DNA of 64,000 bases, taken from contig NZ_CP114039.1 in NCBI RefSeq assembly GCF_026965535.1, positions 8,725,461 through 8,789,460 of the forward strand. Direction: 5' to 3'. The position numbers were made by a program, and so were the translations under genes. Under the pieces are notes generated by a model. The model was not told the DNA's origin. It was given only the letters and a program-made list of their open reading frames with translations, and ran no database searches. This stretch comes from Corallococcus sp. NCRR. GTDB lineage: Bacteria > Myxococcota > Myxococcia > Myxococcales > Myxococcaceae. Below, piece by piece: positions 53,683-61,967 of this stretch (the stretch's first letter is position 1; every line of letters begins with the position of its first letter).

Positions 53683-55140
53683 TCAGAAGAAGAGCAGCTC
53701 GGGCTGGGGCGTCACCGTCTTCCTGAGCTGTCCCGGCGCCCCGTTCTGGGCCGCGCCGCTTCCAGACGTGGAGGTGGTCCCGTTGCCGCCCCCGCCCCCG
53801 GACGCGCCCCCACCGCCCCCTGCCTGCGCCAGGGTCGTGGGAGTGCCTGAAACACCAGGCTGGCCCGCGGCACCGCTGGTGACATTGAGTCGATCCAGGT
53901 TCTCGATGCTGGGAACATTCGCGGAGAGGAAGTGGATGATACCGCCCCCTCCGCCGCCACCACCGCCGTACACCTGCCCCGTCACCGGATTGGAACCCTG
54001 CCAGCCATTGGCCCCGGGACCTCCGTTGGCGGAGATCTTCCCGTTGCCCGCCACCGTGATGAGTCCACGCGAGATGAGGCTGACGACGCCACCTCCACCG
54101 CCACCCGCTCCAGCGACCGCGGTCCCCGGGTTCCTGGTGGGATTCAAGTTGATGCCAGGGCGGCCGGCGACGTCGATGGTTCCCCGGATGATGATGTTGC
54201 CCCTGGCGGCGAGGATGAGCCTGGGTCCGCCCACCCCGCCAGACACGTTGTTGTCCGTCGTGGCGCTGTAGCCGCTGCCGCCGCCCTCCAGGTCGGCGCG
54301 GCTGAGAATCCCGGCGCGCCCCGCGACCAATCCCCTACCGCCCTGGCTCCCGGAGGCGCCAGACATGGCGATGCCCTTGCGCGCGGGATTGCCGGGCTCG
54401 ATCTGGAATTCGGGACTGACCCCGATGTGGCCTGACTCATTGATGATGATGTCGCCCGTGGCGCGAATCATCGTTCCGCTCGCGAAGGTGACCGACCCAT
54501 CGATGGTGACGTTGCGGAACATCAGGTTGGCCTCCTTCGGGAGGGTCGCGTACCCCCCGGAGAAGTCCACCGGCTGGCGATCGGCCGAAAAGAAGAGGTC
54601 CCCCGCGGAGCCGTCGCCATAGAACGCGAGGGCTCCGGACTCTCCCTGCGGCCCCTGCGAACCTTGCTGGCCTTCCGGGCCCCGCGGACCCTGCGCACCG
54701 TTGCAGAGGAACTTGTTGGAGGACGGATCCACCTCCTCCTCGTTCAGGGTTCCGTCGCGGTTACGGTCGACACCGGCCGTCAGGTGCATGCCGCCCGTCG
54801 CGCAGTTGGGACCCGGCTGCTCGGGCACGGCGGAGATCAGCGTGCCCAATCCCTGAAGCCCCTGCGGACCTGGAGCCCCGGCTGCTCCTGGTGCGCCCTG
54901 TGCCCCCGGCTCCCCTTGCGCCCCTTGCGGCCCAGGTGCTCCCTGCGGGCCCTGGGCGCCTTGCGGACCTTGAGCCCCTGGAGCCCCCGGAGCACCCGAC
55001 TCACCCTGGGCACCTGGAGGACCCTCGGCCCCCGAGGTTCCCGCCGACCCCTTGCAGGCGGCGAGGCCCAAAAATCCGGTGGCGAGCATGGCTCGCAGCC
55101 ACTGCGTACGGACAACACCTGTCGAAAGAGATGCGCGCAA
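53683..55140 (-). CDS. collagen-like and glycine-rich surface lipoprotein
   Basis: The 485-residue protein probably starts at the TTG at 55140, preceded by AGGGGG, because the internal ATG at 55089 gives a signal with no positive charge. The lipobox is LAAC (Cys 29). Residues about 35-97 are Gly-X-Y repeats ([15 protein letters not shown] style). A short DUF7151-like segment follows (about 97-145, 'C-A-T-G-G', '[14 protein letters not shown]'), then a second small Gly-X-Y block. Residues about 180-485 form a glycine-rich beta-solenoid-like domain with '[10 protein letters not shown]', '[15 protein letters not shown]' and '[16 protein letters not shown]'. The strands and glycine turns resemble the giant protein's C-terminal units. 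It is convergent with the VOC gene, 3 bp apart. Confidence 0.88.
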   Translation of the reverse strand: MRASLSTGVVRTQWLRAMLATGFLGLAACKGSAGTSGAEGPPGAQGESGAPGAPGAQGPQGAQGPQGAPGPQGAQGEPGAQGAPGAAGAPGPQGLQGLGTLISAVPEQPGPNCATGGMHLTAGVDRNRDGTLNEEEVDPSSNKFLCNGAQGPRGPEGQQGSQGPQGESGALAFYGDGSAGDLFFSADRQPVDFSGGYATLPKEANLMFRNVTIDGSVTFASGTMIRATGDIIINESGHIGVSPEFQIEPGNPARKGIAMSGASGSQGGRGLVAGRAGILSRADLEGGGSGYSATTDNNVSGGVGGPRLILAARGNIIIRGTIDVAGRPGINLNPTRNPGTAVAGAGGGGGGVVSLISRGLITVAGNGKISANGGPGANGWQGSNPVTGQVYGGGGGGGGGIIHFLSANVPSIENLDRLNVTSGAAGQPGVSGTPTTLAQAGGGGGASGGGGGNGTTSTSGSGAAQNGAPGQLRKTVTPQPELLFF

Positions 55141-55411
55141 TCAAAGCCCCCTGGGAACACACGGGTGCCCGGGGGATGCCCGGACCGCGTGAAACAATTG
55201 CGACGAACGTGCCATGCACGGTTACCCCACTCGCGGGCCGTGCGTCCATCCGTCCCGCGTTCCAGGTGAACGCGAGTGCTTCCGGACGCAACGCGGCGGC
55301 CCCCTCCGCCCAGAGGAGCCCACGGATGACGCGCCCTGCATCCGGCGCACGGCATGCCGGGTGCAAATCCAAAGGCAAGCACCTCCAGCCCCGCATGCGT
55401 GAAGAGGTCCC

Positions 55412-57136
55412 ATGGCCGCCAACTACAAGAAGTTCTTCGCAGGCTCCCGAAACATTCCGAAGGGAATCTCCCTCGGCTATCCCGTCCCCGGTCCGCAGGA
55501 GGCCAGCGCGGATCAGATCGCCGGACAGGCCTTCTTCGCCACGCCGAACGACTGGAGCGCCATCCAGTCCTCCGCGTATGACTTCATCGTGATTGGCACC
55601 GGCCCCACCGGTGTGGCGTTCATCGAGCAGACGCTGAAGCACAACCCGAACGCGCGCATCCTGGTGCTGGAGCGGGGCGGCTTCTGGCTGCCCGCGCACT
55701 ACCAGATGCTCCCGCTCGCCTTCCAGGCCGCGACGGGCTCACCGCCCACCACCTACCCGTGGACGCGCACGACGCGGATGGCGACCACGGAGCTGGAGTT
55801 CTTCCAGGCCGGCTACATCCCCGTGCTCGGTGGACGCTCGACCTACTGGAGCGCCTGGTGCCCCGCCCCGACGCCCGACCTGATGCGCGACTGGCCCCAG
55901 GAGCTGATCGACGTCACGCTCCAGCCGGGCTTCTGGGACCGCGCCCGCGCGTTCCTGCACGTCACCTCGATGGACCGGATCCACGATGGCGTCTACGGCG
56001 GCCTCCAGCGTCAAATCGACGTGAACCTCCGGGAGAACTTCAAGCGCTACGTGCCCTCGGCGGAGAGCGCGTTCCCGGCGCCCATCGCCGTGGGCAATCC
56101 CCCGTGGAGGGGCGTGAAGTTCTACAAGTACTCCACGGTCGGCACGCTGCTGGACCTGCAGCAATCGCAGAAGGCGCTGGCGGCGCAGGGCAAGGGACAG
56201 CCGCTGACCATCGTCGACCACTGCGTCGTGGACCGCCTGGTGCATGACGGCCATGGGACGGTCACCGCGCTGGAGACGAGCCGCGGTCCGCTGGCGGTGA
56301 GCTCGGCGAAGGTCGTGCTGGCGATGGGGACCATCCCGCCCGCGACGCTGCTGATGAACTCCTTCAAGGAGGCCCTGCCGAACATCGGCAAGCGTTACAC
56401 CGGCCACTTCATGTCTCACATCACGGCGCGCGTGAAGCGCTCGGCGTTCAAGGACCTGTCCGCGCTGGAGATTGGCGCCACCTACCTGGACGGCAAGGCG
56501 CCCAATGGCTTGCAGTACCACGTGCAGACCAGCGCCTTCGCCTCCGCGAACCCGGAGGCGGACGAGAGCACCATCGCGCATGAAGCCCCGGACGCGGCGG
56601 CCGTCGCGTCGATGGCGCAGCTGAAGGGCTCCGAGGACTATGTCGTGTTCGTCTGCGCGACCCTGGGCGAGGTGAGCGAGAAGAACCCCGACAACTGGAT
56701 CCGCATGAACGGCGGCACCGACCCGGCCACCAACATCACCCTCCAGCTCCAGCCCGGCGTGGAGGACCACCAGCTCTGGGACGTGCTCGACGAGGCGACG
56801 TACCAGGCCATCGACGTCATGGCCGGGCGCGCGGGCTGCGAGGGACCGGAGGTCGAGTACTGGGTCGACGACAACGCGAGCGGCGACGGCGGCCGTTGGC
56901 AGTCGGAGCGGCCGGGCCGCAAGCAGATCCGCCTGAACATCATCGTGCACGAGGCCTCGCCGCTGTGGATGGGCAGGGACCCGGCGACGTCGGTGGTCGG
57001 TCTGGACTACCGGCCACACGGCGTCCACAACGTCTACGTGACGGGCGGCGCGCTCTTCCCCACGTCGGGCTCGTGGAACCCCACGCTGACCATGTGCGGC
57101 CTGGCGCAGGACCTGGCGGACCGCCTGCGAGGCTGA
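55412..57136 (+). CDS. GMC-family FAD-dependent oxidoreductase
   Basis: The ATG at 55412 follows AGAGG at good spacing. The 574-residue protein has an N-terminal Rossmann FAD-binding motif, VIGTGPTG (about 59-66), with the acidic end 'LVLERGG'. The GMC C-terminal domain carries the catalytic His in VHEASPL (about 513) and the partner Asn in GSWNPTLT (about 553), the expected pair for alcohol or sugar oxidation. There is no signal peptide or Tat motif visible in the first 30 residues. Substrate cannot be told. It is convergent with the SMI1/KNR4 gene, with stops 4 bp apart. Confidence 0.9.
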   Translation: MAANYKKFFAGSRNIPKGISLGYPVPGPQEASADQIAGQAFFATPNDWSAIQSSAYDFIVIGTGPTGVAFIEQTLKHNPNARILVLERGGFWLPAHYQMLPLAFQAATGSPPTTYPWTRTTRMATTELEFFQAGYIPVLGGRSTYWSAWCPAPTPDLMRDWPQELIDVTLQPGFWDRARAFLHVTSMDRIHDGVYGGLQRQIDVNLRENFKRYVPSAESAFPAPIAVGNPPWRGVKFYKYSTVGTLLDLQQSQKALAAQGKGQPLTIVDHCVVDRLVHDGHGTVTALETSRGPLAVSSAKVVLAMGTIPPATLLMNSFKEALPNIGKRYTGHFMSHITARVKRSAFKDLSALEIGATYLDGKAPNGLQYHVQTSAFASANPEADESTIAHEAPDAAAVASMAQLKGSEDYVVFVCATLGEVSEKNPDNWIRMNGGTDPATNITLQLQPGVEDHQLWDVLDEATYQAIDVMAGRAGCEGPEVEYWVDDNASGDGGRWQSERPGRKQIRLNIIVHEASPLWMGRDPATSVVGLDYRPHGVHNVYVTGGALFPTSGSWNPTLTMCGLAQDLADRLRG

Positions 57137-57139
57137 GGC

Positions 57140-57697
57140 CTAGAGGAGCTCGCGGAGGACCTGGTTCAGGTGCGCGTCGAAGTCGAACGTGCATCCGGAT
57201 GTATCCGGGGCGTCATCCAACAACCACGGCGCGAGGTCGTAGTCGTCGTGGTAGGCCTTGAGGATGAGCGCCCCCTCGTCGCGGCGCCATCCCGTGTCGA
57301 AGCTGTAGAAGTCATGGACGAACGAGTCGGCGATGTACTGAAAGGGAATGAGCCGCCTGCGCACCTCCAGCTCGCGCAGCGCGGCTTCCCGCTCGTCCTC
57401 TTCTTCCCCAAAGGAATCCTCCTCCAGGAACTCCTGGTAGCCCGCGTGCTGCTCCAGCACTTCGGCGGGGCTCAGCATCCGTGCCCGCTCATGGCCGGAT
57501 GAATCCGTCGCGACGAACAGGCCGTGTCGGGTGATGAATTGGAGATAGGCTTTGGGGAGCACGGAGCCCAGCGCGGCTTCCAGCAGGCGCAGCTCCTCCT
57601 CGCGGACCGGGGTCACGCTCACGGCGCGGAGGGGAAGCCCCTGCTCGCGCGACAGTCGCTCCTTCAAGGCGTGGATGGCTTCGATGGCGCTCGGCAT
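57140..57697 (-). CDS. SMI1/KNR4 (SUKH-1) family protein
   Basis: I start this 185-residue protein at the ATG at 57697 since it begins at the family's first helix; an upstream in-frame extension to 57793 has no family character. Visible SUKH features are 'LRLLEAALGSVLPKAYLQFI' near the start of the domain, an acidic loop 'FLEEDSFGEEEDERE', and 'DSFVHDFYSFDTGWRRDEGALILKAYHDDYD'. SUKH proteins are often immunity proteins of contact-dependent or polymorphic toxins. No toxin gene is adjacent here, so it could be an orphan immunity protein or have a housekeeping role. Confidence 0.85.
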   Translation of the reverse strand: MPSAIEAIHALKERLSREQGLPLRAVSVTPVREEELRLLEAALGSVLPKAYLQFITRHGLFVATDSSGHERARMLSPAEVLEQHAGYQEFLEEDSFGEEEDEREAALRELEVRRRLIPFQYIADSFVHDFYSFDTGWRRDEGALILKAYHDDYDLAPWLLDDAPDTSGCTFDFDAHLNQVLRELL

Positions 57698-57778
57698 ACC
57701 CGGGGCTTCGTAGCACGCGCGAGCGGTGCGACGGAGTCGCCAGGCCCCGGGCCGCCCACCCTTCCAGCACGGCCAGGC

Positions 57779-57799
57779 TGTCATATGACACACATGTCA
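57779..57799. promoter_or_regulatory. overlapping palindromes upstream of SMI1 and secreted-protein genes
   Basis: TGTCATATGACA (57779-57790) is a perfect 12-bp palindrome. It overlaps a second inverted repeat, TGACA-caca-TGTCA (57786-57799). The AT-rich patch contrasts with the GC-rich surroundings and lies between divergent genes (starts at 57697 and 57929), so it is a good operator or promoter candidate. Confidence 0.5.
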
Positions 57800-57928
57800 C
57801 GATTGTAACGCCGGAGCATGGCGCGCAAGCCCGCGTCCCTCTGAGCGTGCGTGGCATTGAGCTTGCTCTGCGTCGCGCCACCCGGCGTTCCCGTACGCCC
57901 GGAACCTTCACGCCTGTCCGAGGAAGCC

Positions 57929-58534
57929 ATGCGCCGAGCCCGTCCCTCCGTCTTCGAGCGAATCCCCACCACGACCCGCGCCTGGGCGTCACGCGTGATG
58001 CTGCTGCTGGCCTGTGTCAGCGTCGTGGCCACCTCGAGGGCCCGGTCCGAAGACGTCGCGTCTTCGCCCTACACCGGGACGCCCTTCCGCCTGACCGCGG
58101 AGACCTCCAAGGTCACGCGCACGCTGGTCATCCGGACCACCCAGAAGGAGAAGTCGTCGGATCCGGTGTCAGGCGAGGTGCACATCCAGGCCAAGGCGAA
58201 GTGGACGCCGGGAGACCCCATCCAGACGCCGCCGCCGTCGCTGGCGATCAGCTACCCCGACGGGGAGCTCACCTACGGAAGCCAGAGCGGCATCCTGGAG
58301 CCCGACGTCTCCGTGACGGTGGAGAACGTGACGTACCTCGACGAGAAGTGCTCGAAGGCTCAAGACTGCGAGTGGACCGCGCAGGTCATCTTCAACGTCC
58401 AGGGCAACTCGGACTCCGGCACGATCACCGCCCCCGGCACGGTCGACGTGGAGTGGACGGCCCAGGCCTTCATGCACGTGCTGGATGACTCCAGCGTCCC
58501 CAAGGGCTTCACCGTGACCGTCTCCGAGCCCTGA
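57929..58534 (+). CDS. secreted hypothetical protein
   Basis: The ATG at 57929 follows AGGAAG. The 201-residue protein has a long basic N-region (about 1-20) and a hydrophobic segment at about 22-38 ('MLLLACVSVVATSRA'), so it is probably exported through a long signal peptide. The mature part looks like a beta-sandwich ('FRLTAETSKVTRTLVIRTT', 'LEPDVSVTVENVTY'), with two cysteines in 'KCSKAQDCEW' likely to form a disulfide. I do not recognise the family. Confidence 0.75.
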   Translation: MRRARPSVFERIPTTTRAWASRVMLLLACVSVVATSRARSEDVASSPYTGTPFRLTAETSKVTRTLVIRTTQKEKSSDPVSGEVHIQAKAKWTPGDPIQTPPPSLAISYPDGELTYGSQSGILEPDVSVTVENVTYLDEKCSKAQDCEWTAQVIFNVQGNSDSGTITAPGTVDVEWTAQAFMHVLDDSSVPKGFTVTVSEP

Positions 58535-58546
58535 CGCTCCCAGGCC

Positions 58547-59455
58547 TCAAGGCGCGGCCTCTGGCGCCTTGATGAAGTCGATGAACGCCCGGAGCGGCGC
58601 GGGCACGAAGCGCCGCCCCGGGTAATAGAGGAACGGCCCCGGGAAGGGCTGCCACCAGGGTTCGAGCACGGGCACCAGGGCGCCGCTGTCCAGGTGTGGG
58701 CGCAGCCAGTCCTCGAAGAGGTGCACGATGCCGGTGCCCGCGATCGCCGCGTCGACAGCGAGGTCCGTCCCCCCGCCCGCACGCACGATGAGCGGTCCCG
58801 TGGGCTCGACCGTCACCACCTCGCCGTCACGCTCGAACTCCCAGAGCGTCATCGCGCCGCTCGCGAAGCGCCCGCGCAGGCAGGCATGCCGCAGCAGGTC
58901 CCGGGGGTGTTCCGGCCTCCCATGCCGCTCCAGGTATGCCGGGGACGCGGCGGTGGCGTGGCGCTGGACGCGCGGCCCGATGGGCACCGCGATCATGTCC
59001 TGCTCCAGCCGCTCGTCGTAGCGGATGCCCGCATCACAGCCTGCCGCGATGACGTCCACGAAGCTGTCCTCGGTGATGACCTCCAGGTGGATGTCGGGGT
59101 ACGCGGCGAGGAACGGCGGCACGATGCGCGGTAGCACCAGCCGTGACGCGCTGATGGGCACGTTGAGGCGCAGCACGCCCGCGGGCGTACTGCGGAAGCC
59201 GTTCACTACGTCGAGCGCGGCCTCCATCTCCGTCAGCACGGGCGCCAGGCGCTCCAGCAGGCCTTCCCCGGCTTCGGTGGGGACGACACTGCGCGTCGTC
59301 CGGTTGAGCAGGCGGACGCCCAGCCGCTCCTCCAGCCGGCGGACCGCGTCGCTCAGCGAGGACGCGCTGCTCCCGCTCAGGCGCGCCCCCTCGCGGAAGC
59401 TGCGGGCCCTCGCCACCACCACGAAGGCGTTCAAGTCACCCAGGTCGACCTTCAC
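58547..59455 (-). CDS. LysR-family regulator, divergent from aldo-keto reductase
   Basis: The 302-residue protein starts at GTG 59455 and has the LysR helix-turn-helix (about 3-62, 'SFREGARLSGSSASSLSDAVRRLEERLG', 'LLNRTTRSVVPTEAG'). The effector-binding domain (about 90-300) has 'GVLRLNVPISAS' and 'CDAGIRYDERLEQDMIAVPIG', features of the LrhA/PecT-like subgroup common beside oxidoreductases. The gene is divergent from the aldo-keto reductase with a 93-bp gap, the classic arrangement for control of that gene and of itself. Confidence 0.93.
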   Translation of the reverse strand: MKVDLGDLNAFVVVARARSFREGARLSGSSASSLSDAVRRLEERLGVRLLNRTTRSVVPTEAGEGLLERLAPVLTEMEAALDVVNGFRSTPAGVLRLNVPISASRLVLPRIVPPFLAAYPDIHLEVITEDSFVDVIAAGCDAGIRYDERLEQDMIAVPIGPRVQRHATAASPAYLERHGRPEHPRDLLRHACLRGRFASGAMTLWEFERDGEVVTVEPTGPLIVRAGGGTDLAVDAAIAGTGIVHLFEDWLRPHLDSGALVPVLEPWWQPFPGPFLYYPGRRFVPAPLRAFIDFIKAPEAAP

Positions 59456-59528
59456 TGTTCGCCGCTCCGCACACCCTGTACGGGTCGTGCCCCTTTATGC
59501 AGAAAGTCCACGGTGGCTATTCATGCTC

Positions 59529-59545
59529 CATCTCAAAAGGAGATG
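59529..59545 (+). promoter_or_regulatory. hairpin that would hide the aldo-keto reductase ribosome site
   Basis: CATCTC-aaaag-GAGATG is a perfect 6-bp stem; the right arm contains most of the GGAG ribosome site for the start at 59549. Folding could limit translation. The stem is short and may be chance. Confidence 0.35.
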
Positions 59546-59548
59546 AGC

Positions 59549-60427
59549 ATGCCCGGTATCGATTCCTCCAGCACCTTCCCCCTCGGGGGCCGCACCGTGA
59601 AGCGCCTCGGTTATGGGGCCATGCAGCTCGCGGGACCCGGCGTCTTCGGTCCGCCGAAGGACCCGGACGCCGCCCGGGCCGTGTTGCGCGAGGTCGTGGC
59701 CCGCGGGGTGGACCACATCGACACCAGCGACTTCTATGGCCCGCACGTCACCAACCAGCTCATCCGCGAGGCGCTGGCGCCCTACCCCGACGGCCTCGTC
59801 ATCGTCACCAAGATTGGCGCCCGGCGCGGCAACGACGGCTCCTGGCTCCCTGCCTTCTCCAAGGAAGAGCTGACCCAGGCCGTGCACGACAACCTGCGCA
59901 ACCTGGGGCGGGACGTGCTGGACGTGGTCAACCTGCGCATCATGTTCAGCGTGCACGGCCCCGCGGAAGGGTCCATCGAGGCGCCCCTCACCGCCCTCGC
60001 CGAGCTCCAGCGCAAGGGATTGGTGCGCCACATCGGGCTGAGCAACGTCACCGCGACTCAAGTCGCGGAGGGACGGCGCATCGCGGACATCGTCTGCGTG
60101 CAGAACCACTACAACCTGGCGCACCGGCAGGATGACCCGCTCATCGACTCGCTCGCGAAGGACAGGATCGCCTACGTGCCGTTCTTCCCACTGGGTGGCT
60201 TCAGCCCGCTGCAGTCGTCCACGCTGTCCGCCGTCGCGGCCCGCCTGAACGCGACGCCCATGCAGACGGCGCTGGCGTGGCTGCTGCACCGCGCGCCCAA
60301 CATCCTCCTCATCCCCGGCACGTCGTCCGTCGCCCACCTGAAGGAGAACCTGGCCGCGGGTGAGCTCCAGTTGCCGGCTGACGCGCTCCAGGAGTTGGAC
60401 TCCGTGGCGAGCGCCCAGCCCGCCTGA
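59549..60427 (+). CDS. aldo/keto reductase (YdbC-like)
   Basis: AGGAG 6 bases before the ATG at 59549 selects this start over an upstream ATG at 59543. The 292-residue protein is a complete TIM-barrel AKR: 'RLGYGAMQLAG' near the N-terminus, catalytic Asp/Tyr in 'HIDTSDFYG', Lys in 'VIVTKIG', and the coenzyme motif 'LIPGTSSVAHLKENL' near the C-terminus. The usual active-site His in the 'Y-x-L-H' strand is replaced (DVVNLRIM), as I believe is usual in YdbC-like members. NADPH-dependent carbonyl reduction is expected; substrate unknown. The divergent LysR gene likely controls it. Confidence 0.9.
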   Translation: MPGIDSSSTFPLGGRTVKRLGYGAMQLAGPGVFGPPKDPDAARAVLREVVARGVDHIDTSDFYGPHVTNQLIREALAPYPDGLVIVTKIGARRGNDGSWLPAFSKEELTQAVHDNLRNLGRDVLDVVNLRIMFSVHGPAEGSIEAPLTALAELQRKGLVRHIGLSNVTATQVAEGRRIADIVCVQNHYNLAHRQDDPLIDSLAKDRIAYVPFFPLGGFSPLQSSTLSAVAARLNATPMQTALAWLLHRAPNILLIPGTSSVAHLKENLAAGELQLPADALQELDSVASAQPA

Positions 60428-60429
60428 GC

Positions 60430-61296
60430 TCAGGAAGCGCCTCCACGTCCGTCGCGCAGCCGCGCCAGCAGCTCCGCGACGACGGGCCGCACGGGGGCCT
60501 GGGTGCGTTGCACGGCATGCACCATGTTGGTCAGCGCGGGCTTGCCCCAGCTGACCACGCCCAGCCCCCGCCCCTTCGGGATGCAGAAGCCAGGCACGAC
60601 CGCGACGCCGTGCCCCTGCGCCACCCACTCCAGCACCTCCTCCAGCTCCTCGAAGTGCGCGGTGCTGAACCAGTGGGGATGGCGCCGGCCGAAGTGGTGG
60701 CCCAGCCACCGGCCCACCACGTAGTCCCCCTCGTCGTAGGTCACCAGCGGTACGTCCTGGAAGTGCTCCTGCAAGCGCAGGCGCCGGGCCCAGGTCCGTC
60801 CCGCGACGAGCACGAGCTGCTCCTCATAGACAGGCGTCAGCGTGAGCCGGGGATGCACCGTGCTCCGGAAGGAGAAGCCCACGTCCACCTGGCCCTCCAA
60901 CACCTGGCGGAAGACCTCCTCCGCGGGCGGGTAGCGCAGCGTCAGCGTCCGGTGAAGTGACTCTGACTCTCGCAGCAGCGGGAAGAGCACGTAGCGGCCA
61001 AAGCCAGACACCGCGGCGATCTCCAGCGGGCGGTCCTCTTCGTCCCCCTGCAACACCGCCTGCACGTCCCGGGCGAAGCCTCCGAGGAACCGGAAGAGCC
61101 GGTCCGCCAGCGGCGTGGGCACGAGCCGCGCGGACCGGCGTTCGAAGAGGGGCGCGCCGAGCGTCTCCTCCAGCCGGCGCAGTTGGTAGCTCACCGTGGG
61201 CTGGGTGCGGTGCAGGCGCGCCGCGGCCTCCGTCACGCCCCGGGATTCGTAGACGGTCACGAACGTGCGCAGGAAGGGGAGGTCTGGGAAGTCCAT
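60430..61296 (-). CDS. LysR-family transcriptional regulator
   Basis: The 288-residue protein starts at the ATG at 61296 ('MDFPDLPFLRTF'), with the winged HTH at about 6-63 ('GVTEAAARLHRTQPTVSYQLRRLEE', 'LFERRSARLVPTPLA'). The effector domain (about 90-285) contains 'GQVDVGFSFRST' and 'VLEWVAQGHGVAVVPGFCI'. The upstream in-frame extension is basic and unlike the family. It is convergent with the aldo-keto reductase (3 bp apart) and divergent from a broken lipoprotein gene, so its target is not clear from context. Confidence 0.92.
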   Translation of the reverse strand: MDFPDLPFLRTFVTVYESRGVTEAAARLHRTQPTVSYQLRRLEETLGAPLFERRSARLVPTPLADRLFRFLGGFARDVQAVLQGDEEDRPLEIAAVSGFGRYVLFPLLRESESLHRTLTLRYPPAEEVFRQVLEGQVDVGFSFRSTVHPRLTLTPVYEEQLVLVAGRTWARRLRLQEHFQDVPLVTYDEGDYVVGRWLGHHFGRRHPHWFSTAHFEELEEVLEWVAQGHGVAVVPGFCIPKGRGLGVVSWGKPALTNMVHAVQRTQAPVRPVVAELLARLRDGRGGAS

Positions 61297-61368
61297 CGAG
61301 GCTTTCCATGGATTCACCCCGCTACTATCAATTGGCGTCCATGCGCGTGAGCGCGCACCGTGACGGGC

Positions 61369-61882
61369 ATGTCGAAGACCCTTCCGCGGGTCACGCTCGC
61401 GCTGCTCACGGCCTGTGCACGGACCGGCCCCTTTCCCTTTACACGCCTTCACGCCGGTCCCGAGGAGGCCGTGCAGGCGTACTTCCAGGCCTCCGACACC
61501 TGCTTCCGCGCAGGAGGAGATTCGCGCGGTGTTGGACGCGAAGATCGAAGCGCACGCGAGTTACAGCCACGCGCTGTTGCATCAATCCCATACACCGGGC
61601 TGTCTCTATTACCGCGTGAACGTCGACGGCGTGCCCTTCGCGTGGGGGACGCTGTCGGAGGCCGCGGCCCGCTACGCGGCGAACGAGGAGGCGGGCATCC
61701 AGGACCGGGAGAGCCCCTGGAACATCCTGAAGGTGGAGGTCCGGGGGAACGTGGCCGCCGCGAAGCTGGAGGTCCGCGTGGGAGGCGTGCGCTTCATCGA
61801 CCACCTGCTGCTGGTGCGGACCGGAGGGCAGTGGCGCATCTCCGCCGCGGCCTGGGGCAATCCCGCTCATGGGGGAGATTGA
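61369..61882 (+). pseudogene. frameshifted NTF2/lumazine-binding-like lipoprotein gene
   Basis: From the ATG at 61369 the frame encodes a lipoprotein signal with LLTAC (Cys 16) and 'GPEEAVQAYFQASDT', then loses protein character near 61500. From about 61510 the +1-shifted frame encodes 'EEIRAVLDAKIEAHASYSHAL', 'GIQDRESPWNILKVEV' and 'FIDHLLLVRTGGQWRI', ending at 61882. The second part matches the NTF2-like lumazine-binding fold often fused to such signals. One inserted or deleted base between 61490 and 61515 would restore a single 170-residue protein, so this is either a pseudogene or a sequencing error. Confidence 0.6.
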
Positions 61883-61967
61883 CGAAATCCATCCGACTCA
61901 GCGATGGATGCTTTCAGGCTCCTGGACTTCGACGTCATCTCAACTCGAGGAGCAACGAAAGGTCAGC

